Positions 1 to 9,703 of a stretch of 33,448 nucleotides of DNA are shown here, one piece after another. Location: NCBI RefSeq assembly GCF_018130765.1, contig NZ_JAFCJZ010000041.1:1-33448 (forward strand). The letters are read 5' to 3'. Position numbers and translations under genes: made by a program. Numbering within the stretch: position 1 is the first letter of the stretch; each line of letters starts with the position of its first letter. Source of the DNA: Bradyrhizobium iriomotense (lineage in GTDB: Bacteria; Pseudomonadota; Alphaproteobacteria; Rhizobiales; Xanthobacteraceae). The notes below the pieces were generated by a model that was given only the letters and a program-made list of their open reading frames with translations, was not told the DNA's origin and searched no databases.

Positions 1-86
1 CACACAGACTTCCGATTCTGGAATCCCCTGTGGCCAACCCGAGTCAATCCGCCGCACTAGATACGTGCATGCCCTAGTGCGAACGC

Positions 87-204
87 AGGGACCCGTGACC
101 ACAGGGAGAAGTTGTGGCGCGAGCCGGCAACTCCGAGTCCTCGCCAAACTCAATCCTGTGGCTATGGGTCCCGGGTTCGCGCTATCGCGCGCCCCGGGAC
201 GACG
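87..204. repeat. REP-like palindromic element, family A, copy 1
   Basis: An imperfect inverted-repeat element just beyond the porin stop codon. The outer parts at 88-105 and 155-172 are complementary at about 16 of 18 positions. The right arm (166-203) folds into its own hairpin, with CCCGGG on both sides of an alternating GC loop, and ends in GACGAC. It shares the order GTCG, hairpin, CCCAT, CCACAGG with the element at 6203-6329, so I treat the two as one family. It probably lies in the 3' region of the porin transcript. Its transcriptional effect is not known. Confidence 0.6.
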
Positions 205-211
205 AGTGAGC

Positions 212-1825
212 CTAGAACGCGAACTGCGTGCGCATCGCGATGGCGTCGAACTTCGAGCCGACATCGGCAGTCGAGACCGGCGAGGCCTGCTTCGACACCG
301 TGCCATGCAGATAGTCCAGCATGAAGCGGACATTGCCGTTGACGTACCAGTTCAGAGCGAGCGTGTAGACGGTCTGCCGGCCGCCGGCGATGCCGGTGGC
401 GCTCCCAAGCTGATCGTTGAGGTCGAGGGTCGAAAAGCGCCCCGCGATCTCCCACGCGCCCCAGCCGCCGCCTTCGAGCGAGAACGGGTGCGCCGGCTTG
501 ACGCCGCTATAGGCTGCATTCGCCGCATTGTAGCTGCGGCTCTCGCCCGTCAGCACGTAGCCGGCCTGCGCATAGCCGCCCTGGAATTTGAGGCTCGGCG
601 CACCCAGCGGCGGCAGGCCGGTATTGGCGCTGCGATCGATGTTGAACCAGAAATACTCGCCCTGCAGGATCAGCGGTCCGTAGGTGGCGGCCGCTTCGAC
701 GCTGTAGACCTGTGCGCCGGAGGCATTGGCGATCGCGCCGGTCGTCGCCAGTGCCGTCGGATCGATGCGCAGTTCCGGACGATCGTTCAGCGTCACCGTC
801 TGCGCGCCCGTCACGAGGTTACGCGTCGGTTGGATCAGCCACTCTGCGTTGCCGCCGAGATGGACCGAGTAGTCCTTGCCGCTGACGACCTGGCCGGCGA
901 CACGGGCGACCGCGCCATACTGTTCGGTGGTGCCGTTCGGCGTAGCGCTCGAGGCGGAATGGATCGCACCCGTGGCGGGACCGGTTACATAGGCGCCAGC
1001 CCAGAACACGTCATTGTACCAGCGCGTGCCGATGGCCGAGCGAAAGTCGCCTGCGGCGATGCTGGTGGCGACGACGCCTGCCGAGGCGCGCTCCATGAAC
1101 AAGATGTCGTTGGAGCTTGTGGCTTCATCGAGCGTGTAGGGGAGGTCCATGATGCCGCCTTCGATGGCCATCTTGCCGCCGAACGGCTTCAATCCCGTGT
1201 AGCTCAGATAAGCGTTCTCCACGCCGGATAAGCCGCCGCCCGGGAGCGATCCCGGCGCCGCGCCGCCAAATCCGTCGGACGAGCCGCCGAAATCGTAGAT
1301 CAATGCAAAGTTCCAGTCGTTGAAGAATTTGCCGGTGACGCCGATGCGCGCGCGGCGGACGTTCTCGCCGCTGTCGAGCTTCTGCGGCACGGTGCCTGCC
1401 GTGTTGGGACGATAGTCATAGCCGCCGACATCCCAGTGGAGGCGGCTGGTGATGGCCACACAGTTTGCCCCGTCGGCGGTGCAGATGGTCGGTCGGTTGT
1501 TCGGCATCGTCACGACGACGCCGGATACCGGCGCCGCGCCCTTGACCGGATACGCGGCGTTTGCATTGGCCACCACCGCCTTGGCTTCCGAACGCGCTTC
1601 GGCTTTCGCCTCAGCCTTGGCGTCGGCTCTTGCCTTCGCCGTGGCCGCCGTATTCGCGGCGGTCTGGCTCTGGAGCTTGTCGAGCTTCTGCTCCAGCAGC
1701 TTCAGCTGCTGCTTCAGCAGCGCGATTTCCTGCTCGCTGTTGCTTGCCGATTGGGCTTGGGCCTGCGAGGCCGCCAGCGCGCCGGCGAGACCAATCGCCG
1801 TGGCTGCAAGTCTTGTCCTGCTCAC
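212..1825 (-). CDS. OprO/OprP-like outer-membrane porin
   Basis: This 537-residue protein has a clean signal peptide (first 24 residues, ending AQAQ). A short coiled coil follows (about residues 30-57, heptad-like ALLKQQLKLLEQKLDKL), then an Ala/Lys/Glu-rich linker with repeated AKAE-type units (about 65-88). The rest is a beta-barrel-like sequence with alternating Gly and aromatic residues, ending in Phe-Ala-Phe, the C-terminal aromatic expected for BAM-dependent insertion. The overall pattern (N-terminal trimerising coil, a NVRRARIGVTGKF block, barrel) matches phosphate-selective porin O/P family proteins. In rhizobia such proteins are often annotated simply as porins, and the substrate cannot be read from the sequence. 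It is transcribed divergently from the HtrA-like gene. The family call is good; phosphate specificity is unproven. Confidence 0.85.
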   Translation of the reverse strand: MSRTRLAATAIGLAGALAASQAQAQSASNSEQEIALLKQQLKLLEQKLDKLQSQTAANTAATAKARADAKAEAKAEARSEAKAVVANANAAYPVKGAAPVSGVVVTMPNNRPTICTADGANCVAITSRLHWDVGGYDYRPNTAGTVPQKLDSGENVRRARIGVTGKFFNDWNFALIYDFGGSSDGFGGAAPGSLPGGGLSGVENAYLSYTGLKPFGGKMAIEGGIMDLPYTLDEATSSNDILFMERASAGVVATSIAAGDFRSAIGTRWYNDVFWAGAYVTGPATGAIHSASSATPNGTTEQYGAVARVAGQVVSGKDYSVHLGGNAEWLIQPTRNLVTGAQTVTLNDRPELRIDPTALATTGAIANASGAQVYSVEAAATYGPLILQGEYFWFNIDRSANTGLPPLGAPSLKFQGGYAQAGYVLTGESRSYNAANAAYSGVKPAHPFSLEGGGWGAWEIAGRFSTLDLNDQLGSATGIAGGRQTVYTLALNWYVNGNVRFMLDYLHGTVSKQASPVSTADVGSKFDAIAMRTQFAF

Positions 1826-2138
1826 GTTATGCCTCCATCGTTTGACGAACTTCCCAAGTCGCGAACGGAGAGCCTAGGTGTGATCGATGACTGCCCCGCG
1901 ACGCTGCGCCCGGTTGCGCGGTTCCCACTGATGTAAATTCGCTGCAACCGAATCCGCTTCTCACCACAATGCTGGATGATGCGCATCATGCCAATGGACA
2001 GTCCGGCCAAATTGCCTGATTCGCACGCGGGGCTTGCAGGCCGGACACACCGGGGAAGGGGCCGAATATTGCCGCCCGGCGCCCTTCTATTGGGGGGCGA
2101 AGGCGCCTATATTCCGTCGTCTTTTCCAAGAGGTAGGA
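1826..2138. promoter_or_regulatory. Divergent intergenic region, porin and HtrA-like gene
   Basis: These 313 bases hold no convincing gene and must carry both promoters. For the porin there is a GGAAC at 1925-1921 on the minus strand, 17 bases before CGTC. That resembles the alphaproteobacterial general-stress EcfG pattern (GGAAC, 16-17 bases, CGTT) but has one mismatch in the -10. For the protease a TATATT at 2108-2113 could be a -10, without a recognisable -35. Both assignments are weak. The ribosome-binding site for the protease (AGAGGTAGGA, 2129-2138) is clear. Confidence 0.35.
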
Positions 2139-3541
<1,403 letters not shown>

Positions 3542-3545
<4 letters not shown>

Positions 3546-4879
3546 GTTCGAAGCGACCACAGGAGACGCCAACGCTCTTCGCCGCGGCGGGGCTCGATCA
3601 CGAGGCTCCGCATCCGCTGCCGGATCGCTTGCGTCCGCGTGCGCTGTCGGAGGTCGTCGGCCAGGATCACATCCTCGGCCTCGACGGCGCGCTGACGCGC
3701 ATGCTGGAGACGCGCACGCTCGGATCGCTGGTGTTCTGGGGCCCGCCCGGCACCGGCAAGACCACGGTGGCGCGGCTGCTGGCGGACGCCACCGATCTGC
3801 ATTTCGAGCAGATCTCCGCGGTGTTCTCCGGCGTCGCCGACCTGAAGAAGGCGTTCGACGCCGCGCGCGCCCGCCGCGAGATGGGCAAGGGCACACTGCT
3901 GTTCGTCGACGAGGTGCACAGATTCAACCGCGCCCAGCAGGACTCGTTTCTGCCTGTGATGGAGGACGGCACGGTGGTGATGGTCGGCGCGACCACCGAA
4001 AACCCATCCTTCGAGCTCAATGCGGCGTTGCTCTCTCGCGCGCGCGTGCTGGTGTTCCGCTCGCTCGACGCCGCCGCGATCGAGAAGCTGTTCGCGCATG
4101 CCGAGGCGGTCGAGGGCAGGAAGCTCCCGCTCGATGCCGAGGCGCGCGCGGTGCTGGTGCGCATGGCCGATGGCGATGGCCGCGCGTCGCTGACGCTCGC
4201 CGAGGAGGTCTGGCGTTCGGCGCGTGCGGACGAGATTTTCAATGCAGCGCAATTGCAAGACATCCTGCAGCGGCGTGCACCGATCTACGACAAGTCGGCC
4301 GACGGCCACTACAATCTGATCTCGGCGCTGCATAAATCGGTGCGCGGCTCCGATCCCGACGCCGCGCTCTATTATCTCGCGCGCATGCTGGACGCCGGCG
4401 AGGACCCGCTGTTCCTGGCGCGCCGCGTCGTGCGCATGGCGGTCGAGGATATCGGCCTTGCCGATCCGCAGGCGCTCGTCATCGCCAATGCCGCGAAGGA
4501 TGCGTTCGACTTCCTCGGTCATCCCGAGGGCGAGCTCGCCATTGCCCAGGCCGTGGTCTATCTCGCCACCGCGCCGAAATCGAATGCGGTCTACACCGCC
4601 TTCGGCACGGCGATGCAGGTCGCAAAGCAGGCCGGCTCGCTGCTGCCGCCAAAACACATCCTGAACTCGCCGACCAAGCTGATGAAGTCGGAGGGCTACG
4701 GCTCCGGCTACGCATACGACCACGACGCCCCCGACGCGTTCTCAGGCCAAGACTACTTCCCGGAAGCCCTGGGCCGCCAGACCTTCTACGACCCGCCCGA
4801 GCGCGGCTTCGAGCGCGAGATCCGGAAGCGGCTGGATTACTGGGCCAAGCTGCGTAAGGAGCGGGGCGGTTCGCGCTAG
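3542..4879 (+). CDS. rarA: Replication-associated recombination protein A (AAA+ ATPase)
   Basis: RarA (MgsA) is a clamp-loader-like AAA+ ATPase that acts at stalled replication forks with SSB and RecA in the cytoplasm. This 445-residue protein shows Walker A GPPGTGKT at residues 67-74, Walker B LLFVDE at 119-124 followed by HRFN, and sensor 1 GATTENPSF at about 149-157. The characteristic RarA C-terminal part follows (SALHKSVRGSDPDAALYYLARML at the nucleotide region near 4320-4390, and LLPPKHILNSPTKLM near 4640-4685). Length and domain order are those of the family. Its ATG overlaps the HtrA stop. It is followed by a strong hairpin terminator at 4882-4914, which closes the two-gene unit. Pairing an envelope protease with a replication-repair ATPase is probably positional, not a shared pathway. 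Confidence 0.96.
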
Positions 4880-4881
4880 AG

Positions 4882-4914
4882 GCGGCCATTTCGCCGTGAC
4901 GAAAGGCCGCTTTT
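4882..4914 (+). terminator. Rho-independent terminator after rarA
   Basis: The left arm 4882-4893 (GCGGCCATTTCG) pairs with 4900-4910 (CGAAAGGCCGC) apart from one bulged A. The loop is six bases and TTTT follows immediately at 4911-4914. It lies three bases past the rarA stop, on the plus strand, and ends the HtrA-rarA transcript before the pseudouridine synthase gene. Confidence 0.8.
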
Positions 4915-4931
4915 AGGGTACGCAGGCATTC

Positions 4932-6170
4932 ATGAGCCGCCGCATCAAGAGAATGAATCCAAAGCCCCGTTCGCGTGACGAGCGCGATGACGCACGCCCG
5001 TTGAAGGCGCGCAGCGCGAAGAAGGCCGGGCCGCGTCCGGGCGGCAAGCCCGGCGGTAAGCCGCCGCGCTTTGCCGGAGAGCGTGCCGAGCGGCGTGCCC
5101 CCGAGCGCGCCGAGCGGCGTCCGGCTAAAGCCGCCCAGGACAGGCCTGCGCCGGAGAAGCCGGTCGAGGCGCTGCTGCCGACCAAGGTGCAGACTGTCAT
5201 CGTCACGGCCGACGAGAACAACATGCGCGTCGACCGCTTCCTCGAGGCGCGCTTTCCCGGCCTGTCGTTCTCCCACATCCAGCGCGTCGTCCGCAAAGGC
5301 GAGCTGCGCGTCGACGGCAAGCGTGTCGACAGCAAGGACCGACTGGAGGAGGGCCAGAGCGTCCGCATTCCGCCGCTGAAGCTCGACGCGCCGAAGGTTG
5401 TCGGCGAGCTGTCGGAGGCTGCGCAGAAGACGCTCAAGGCGCTGAAGGAGATGACGATCTGGGAGGACGACGACGTCCTCGTGCTGAACAAGCCGGCGGG
5501 CCTTGCGGTGCAAGGCGGCTCGGGCATGACGCGGCACATCGACCAGATGCTGGAGGTGATGCGCGATGCCAAGGGCCAGAAGCCGCGGCTCGTGCACCGC
5601 ATCGATCGCGAGACCTCGGGCTGTCTCCTCATTGCCAAGACGCGCTTTGCCGCCTCGCATCTGACCGGCGCTTTTCGTTCGAGATCGGCGCGAAAGGTCT
5701 ATTGGGCGCTGGTGCCGGGGCTGCCGAAGCCGAAGCAGGGACGCATCTCCACCTTCCTCGCGAAGGAAGAGAGCGAGGACGACACCATCATGCGCATCGC
5801 CCAGCATGGCGACGAGGGCGCCAGCCACGCGGTGACGTACTACGCCGTGGTCGAGACCGCCGGCAACAAGCTGACCTGGGTGTCCTTGAAGCCGGTGACC
5901 GGCCGCACCCACCAGCTCCGCGCGCACATGGCCCATATCGGCCATCCCATCATCGGTGATCCCAAATATTTCAACATCGAGAACTGGGAGCTGCCGGGCG
6001 GCCTGCAAAACCGGCTGCATCTGCTCGCGCGCCGCATCGTCATTCCGCATCCGCGCGGCGGCGTGATCGACGCCACCGCGCCGCTACCGCCGCACATGCA
6101 GCAGTCGTGGAATCTGCTCGGGCTCGATGCGAGCCGGTTCGACCCGATCGAGAACGCGCCGGAGGAGTAG
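4932..6170 (+). CDS. RluA-family 23S rRNA pseudouridine synthase (RluC-like)
   Basis: A 412-residue RNA-modifying enzyme that converts uridine to pseudouridine, most likely in 23S rRNA. It has a long basic, low-complexity N-terminal extension (about residues 1-82, rich in Arg, Lys, Pro, Gly). Next is an S4 RNA-binding domain (about 98-150, including the RVDRFLEARFPGLSFSHIQR region). The catalytic domain contains HRIDRETSG with the catalytic Asp225, and later TGRTHQLRAHMAHIGHPIIGD. The S4 plus RluA arrangement fits RluC/RluD-type enzymes; RluC is the closer guess but I do not assign it. The Arg-rich extension is longer than in enteric homologues and is probably an extra RNA-binding tail common in alphaproteobacteria. 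The terminator upstream suggests its own promoter. Confidence 0.9.
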   Translation: MSRRIKRMNPKPRSRDERDDARPLKARSAKKAGPRPGGKPGGKPPRFAGERAERRAPERAERRPAKAAQDRPAPEKPVEALLPTKVQTVIVTADENNMRVDRFLEARFPGLSFSHIQRVVRKGELRVDGKRVDSKDRLEEGQSVRIPPLKLDAPKVVGELSEAAQKTLKALKEMTIWEDDDVLVLNKPAGLAVQGGSGMTRHIDQMLEVMRDAKGQKPRLVHRIDRETSGCLLIAKTRFAASHLTGAFRSRSARKVYWALVPGLPKPKQGRISTFLAKEESEDDTIMRIAQHGDEGASHAVTYYAVVETAGNKLTWVSLKPVTGRTHQLRAHMAHIGHPIIGDPKYFNIENWELPGGLQNRLHLLARRIVIPHPRGGVIDATAPLPPHMQQSWNLLGLDASRFDPIENAPEE

Positions 6171-6202
6171 GGCTGAGCTTGGGGCTAGGGTGTTTCCCCA
6201 AA

Positions 6203-6329
6203 GTCGTCCTGGCGAAAGCCAGGACCCATTACCACAGGGAGGAGTTTGACGAAGACTCGTCGTTTGGTACTTCGACTTGGTCCTCTCGATAGATCACGCG
6301 GTATGGGTCCTGGCTTTCGCCAGGACGAC
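6203..6329. repeat. REPIN-like palindromic element, family A, copy 2
   Basis: Two perfect 26-base inverted arms at 6203-6228 and 6304-6329 enclose a 75-base spacer. Each arm is itself a hairpin: TCCTGGC, a GAAA tetraloop, GCCAGGA, with GTCG outside it. The spacer starts with a CCACAGGGAG block shared with the copy at 87-204. The element lies between two convergent genes and would fold strongly in either transcript, so it may act as a bidirectional 3'-end structure. No transposase is encoded nearby. Confidence 0.85.
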
Positions 6330-6365
6330 AGCGGAATGTTTGGCGACCAGCGTCCCCACACATCC

Positions 6366-6812
6366 TCAATTCCGAAACTGCTCCAGAAACATCCGCAAGC
6401 TGTCGTGCGGACTCTCGACATCGGTGATCAGCCAACCCTCGGGTCCGTTGACCAGGACGAAGTTCAGCGCCACTCGGCGGCCGTGATTGTCGAAATTCGC
6501 CGCGACATAGGTCTTGTCGTACTGCTTGCGGACGACCGCGATCGTAACAGGGCCGAGCTTCCAGCTCGGGCTCTGCACCAGGAAATCATAGGGCTCGATC
6601 CTCGGCGCGCTCCAGGCCTTGCGCAGGGGCAGATCGAAGAACTGGCGGGCGGTCCCGGCGTCGCGCGGCAGGCCTTTTGACAGCTCCGGCGCGCCTTCGC
6701 CGTAATGGGCGTAGACGTTGCGGACCAGCGATTCCGGGGTGCGGAAGCCGGCCTCGGCCGCGGCCAGCCAAAATCCTGCCAACAGGGCCCCAATGCCCGC
6801 AAGTTCCCTCAT
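6366..6812 (-). CDS. Small exported protein, DUF3828-like
   Basis: A 148-residue protein with a probable signal peptide (MRELAGIGALLAGFWLAAAEA) and no further membrane segment. The mature part runs from a PESLVRNVYAHYGEGAPEL segment to a C-terminal GPEGWLITDVESPHDSLRMFLEQ, which resembles DUF3828/NTF2-like periplasmic proteins whose function is unknown. The last strand pattern (VALNFVLVNGPEGWLITDV) supports a compact alpha+beta fold. It diverges from the ATP12 gene with a 75-base gap and ends towards the palindromic element. The family assignment is by general resemblance only. Confidence 0.65.
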   Translation of the reverse strand: MRELAGIGALLAGFWLAAAEAGFRTPESLVRNVYAHYGEGAPELSKGLPRDAGTARQFFDLPLRKAWSAPRIEPYDFLVQSPSWKLGPVTIAVVRKQYDKTYVAANFDNHGRRVALNFVLVNGPEGWLITDVESPHDSLRMFLEQFRN

Positions 6813-6887
6813 GCCCGCCGCTCGCTTTATCGGCTGCCGGTCTTATCTTACAAGCCTAGCATCCAGCGACCGGGACCGAAAACTCAC

Positions 6888-7682
6888 ATGCGCGAATTGT
6901 TCGAAGAAGCCGCGGGGCAGCCCCCGCCGGATCCACGGGAATCGGCGCGCCAGTCCGCGCGCACGCCGCTGCGCAAGCGCTTCTACAAGGCAACCGGCGT
7001 CACGGATGCCGAGGGCGGCTTCGCCATCACGCTCGACGGCAAACCGATCCGCACGCCCTCCGGCCGGCAAGTGATCATTCCCACGCGCGCGCTGGCCGAT
7101 GCGGTGGCCGCCGAATGGGCGGCCCAGGGCGAGACGATCGATCCTGTCACCATGCCGCTGACCCGGATCGCCAACAGCGTGGTCGAGGGCGTCATCGACC
7201 GTGTCGAACTCGTCAGCGACGACCTCGCGAAATACTTCGAGTCCGACCTGCTGTTCTATCGCGCCGGCCATCCCGAGGGGCTGGTCGCCCGCGAGGCGGC
7301 GCATTGGGACCCCGTGCTGTTCTGGGCCGCGGAGACGCTGGGGGCGCATTTCATCCTGTCCGAGGGCGTCATGCATGTGAAGCAGCCGGACGAGGCGCTG
7401 AAGGCCGCCCGGGCCGCGCTGCCCGGCGATGCCTGGTCGGTCGCCGCGCTCCACATGGTGACGACCCTGACCGGCTCGGCGCTGCTGGCACTGGCGCTCG
7501 CCCATGGCGTGCGCGATGCGGACCAGGTCTGGACCGCCGCTCATGTCGATGAGGACTGGAACGTCGAGAAATGGGGCGTGGACGAGGAGGCAGCCGCCCG
7601 CCGCGCCGCCCGCCTGAAGGATTTTGAGGCCGCCGTGACGGTTCTGGCAGCCGTGAAGCCGCCGGCGGCCCAAGGTCCTTAA
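6888..7682 (+). CDS. ATP12-family F1-ATPase assembly chaperone
   Basis: A 264-residue homologue of mitochondrial ATP12 (ATPAF2), the chaperone that binds the F1 alpha subunit during ATP synthase assembly. In bacteria it is largely restricted to alphaproteobacteria. Recognisable family features are FAITLDGKPIRTPSGRQVIIPTRALADAVAAEW near residues 45-80, LTRIANSVVEGV, and the conserved YFESDLLFYRA block near 113-123. The start at 6888 (MRELFEEAAG) was chosen over a longer frame beginning at 6705, whose extra residues overlap the divergent gene. The ATP synthase genes themselves are not in the window. The Ala-rich C-terminus is ordinary for the family. Confidence 0.9.
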   Translation: MRELFEEAAGQPPPDPRESARQSARTPLRKRFYKATGVTDAEGGFAITLDGKPIRTPSGRQVIIPTRALADAVAAEWAAQGETIDPVTMPLTRIANSVVEGVIDRVELVSDDLAKYFESDLLFYRAGHPEGLVAREAAHWDPVLFWAAETLGAHFILSEGVMHVKQPDEALKAARAALPGDAWSVAALHMVTTLTGSALLALALAHGVRDADQVWTAAHVDEDWNVEKWGVDEEAAARRAARLKDFEAAVTVLAAVKPPAAQGP

Positions 7683-7739
7683 CGAGAGGTTTACGAGGGG
7701 GCCTTAGGGTGGGGGCTAGCGTTTTCCGGGCCCCTTGAG

Positions 7740-9368
7740 ATGCCGACGCCGATAAGCTCGATCCTTCCGGTCAGTGCCGCCAGCCCTGTGGCTGATGCGG
7801 CGACGCCCGATCTCGTGCTCCAGGCCGGCAGTGTCGTCGATGCCAGGGTGGTCAGCGTCATGGCCGACAATCTGGTGCGGATCGCGATCGCCAATTTGTC
7901 GATGGACGTGATGTCGGAGGTGTCGCTGACGCCGGGGCAAAACCTCCAGCTCGCGGTCTCGCAGAACGACGGCACCATCCGGCTCGCCGTCATGAACGGG
8001 GCAGGCGAGGCGACCGCCGATCAGATCACGCTGACCCCACGCGCAGCCTCTCTCGTGGATAGCCCGCCGCTTGCGCCCACTATGAGCGCACCGCGCAACA
8101 CGCTGACGCCATTGGAGCAGGTCGCCGTCACCGCCGCTTCGGCCGAGGCGGTGACAAAACAGGGCAGCCAGGCGCCGCTGTTCGCCAATCTGGCCTCCGT
8201 CGTCACAGGAAGCGATTTGCCAGCGGGACTGAAGCAGGCAGTGCTCGACGTGCTGGCGCAGCAGACGCCGCTCAACACCGCGCTCGATGGCGGCGATATC
8301 GAAACCGCGTTCCAGAAGTCCGGACTGTTTCTTGAGGCTTCATTGGCCGCAGGCACAACCGCGTCCCCGGGTGCGACGCCGGACTTGAAGGCCGCGCTGC
8401 TGGTGCTGCGCCAGACACTGGCCACCCTTGAGACCACCGTGCCGCAGGCGCCGGCGCAAGGCGCGGCGCTGCCGCCGCGTGATGCGGCCACGACGCAGAC
8501 CGCAGCTTTCGCGCTTCAAGTGGCGGGCGAGGCGGCACAGGCGGCATTGCCGTCGCCCGATGCCGAAGGAACCCAGCGGATCCAATTGCCACGCAGCGCT
8601 GCGCTTGCAGCCGCCGTGCTGGCGGAGATGGCGGGCGGCAATCCGCAAGGCCCGATGCAGCGAACCATGTCCGCAGGCCTTGCTGCGAGCCTGCTGCAAG
8701 AGGTCACGCAAAACCTGCCGCGCATGCTCGGCAATGTACCGGGCTCGAACAAGGCCGTGCCTGATGGTCATGTGTTCGAGGCCGCCGCGCGCGCGACCAC
8801 ACCACCGCCGTTTCGCGGAGCGCTGCCGGCGCCGCAGGCTATCGCCGCGCCGTCGCTCGCGCCGGATACGCCGCTGGCCGCGACCGTGCATCGCCTGCTC
8901 GACGACACCGATGCCGCGATCGCGCGACAGACGCTGCTTCAGGTCGCCTCGCTCCCCGATCGCACCGATGCCAGCGGTCACCGCATCGATCCGGCCGTGC
9001 CGCAATGGAATTTCGAGATCCCCTTCGCGACCCCGCAGGGCACCGCGATGGCGCAGTTCGAGATCTCGCGCGACGGCGGCAATGAATCCGCCGATCCCGC
9101 CAGGCGCGCCTGGCGTGCGCGCTTCACGCTCAATGTCGAGCCGGCAGGCCCGGTGCATGCCCTGATTACGCTCAACGGTGACAAGACCTTCGTGCGGATG
9201 TGGGCGGAGCGGCCGGCGACCGCACAGCAGCTCCGCGCCGGGATCGGCGAGCTCAGTCAGGCGATGACGCGGGCCGAGCTCAAGCCCGGCGATATCGTCG
9301 TGCGCGACGGCACGCCTCCGCAGCCGGCGCCGGCCCGCGCCGGCCACTTCCTGGATCGCGCCACATGA
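7740..9368 (+). CDS. FliK-like flagellar hook-length control protein
   Basis: A 542-residue protein with the architecture of hook-length control proteins. It has a short N-terminal domain (about 25-95), a long Ala/Pro/Thr-rich and probably flexible middle, and a C-terminal Flg_hook-type domain (about 420-530). The C-terminal part includes QWNFEIPFATP, the AWRARFTLNVEPAGPVHALITL region and LRAGIGELSQAMTRAELKPGDIVV. FliK acts as a secreted ruler that switches substrate specificity of the flagellar export gate through the FlhB C-terminal domain. Here it overlaps a stand-alone FlhB-C gene by four bases, outside any flagellar cluster, so this may be a second, specialised copy. No strong Shine-Dalgarno precedes the ATG at 7740. 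The C-terminal similarity is by pattern, so the symbol is withheld. Confidence 0.75.
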   Translation: MPTPISSILPVSAASPVADAATPDLVLQAGSVVDARVVSVMADNLVRIAIANLSMDVMSEVSLTPGQNLQLAVSQNDGTIRLAVMNGAGEATADQITLTPRAASLVDSPPLAPTMSAPRNTLTPLEQVAVTAASAEAVTKQGSQAPLFANLASVVTGSDLPAGLKQAVLDVLAQQTPLNTALDGGDIETAFQKSGLFLEASLAAGTTASPGATPDLKAALLVLRQTLATLETTVPQAPAQGAALPPRDAATTQTAAFALQVAGEAAQAALPSPDAEGTQRIQLPRSAALAAAVLAEMAGGNPQGPMQRTMSAGLAASLLQEVTQNLPRMLGNVPGSNKAVPDGHVFEAAARATTPPPFRGALPAPQAIAAPSLAPDTPLAATVHRLLDDTDAAIARQTLLQVASLPDRTDASGHRIDPAVPQWNFEIPFATPQGTAMAQFEISRDGGNESADPARRAWRARFTLNVEPAGPVHALITLNGDKTFVRMWAERPATAQQLRAGIGELSQAMTRAELKPGDIVVRDGTPPQPAPARAGHFLDRAT

Positions 9369-9628
9369 GCGATCCATCCAAGCTCGCAATCGCCCTGCAT
9401 TACGAGAAGGGCACCAATGCGCCCGTCGTCGTCGCCAAGGGCAAGGGCACGATCGGCGAAAAGATCGTCGAGATCGCCAAGGCCAACGACATCCCGATCG
9501 AGGAGAACGAGATCCTGGCCGGCGCGCTGTCCAAGGTCGAGCTCGGCGAGGAGATCCCGCCCGATCTCTACAAGGCGGTCGCCGAAGTGCTGGTGTTCGT
9601 GCTGCGGCTGTCGGGCCGGGGACGGTAG
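9365..9628 (+). CDS. Stand-alone FlhB C-terminal domain protein (FlhX/YlqH-like)
   Basis: An 87-residue protein corresponding only to the cytoplasmic C-terminal domain of FlhB/YscU export switch proteins. The conserved core NAPVVVAKGKG is at residues 18-28, and EIAKANDIPIEENEILAGALSKVELGEEIPPDLYKAVAEVL covers most of the remainder. It lacks the four FlhB membrane helices. Where FlhB has the self-cleaving NPTH, this protein begins SDPSKLAIAL, so autocleavage is not expected; it resembles the already-cut CC fragment. The ATG overlaps the stop of the FliK-like gene, which argues for coupled translation and a shared role in export switching. Similar small proteins paired with FliK-like proteins are known, for example YlqH in Bacillus. 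Confidence 0.88.
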   Translation: MSDPSKLAIALHYEKGTNAPVVVAKGKGTIGEKIVEIAKANDIPIEENEILAGALSKVELGEEIPPDLYKAVAEVLVFVLRLSGRGR

Positions 9629-9703
9629 AACCTACCTGTCATCGTTTCACCACGTAGCGGCTGCATCGTCGCGCGCGCCCTCATCGTTCAACGGATATCA
9701 GTC

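Noticed and set aside
65..1231. A 388-residue frame on the plus strand over the porin gene
   Set aside because: It begins with GTG, has no ribosome-binding site, and is the antisense of a signal-peptide-bearing porin.
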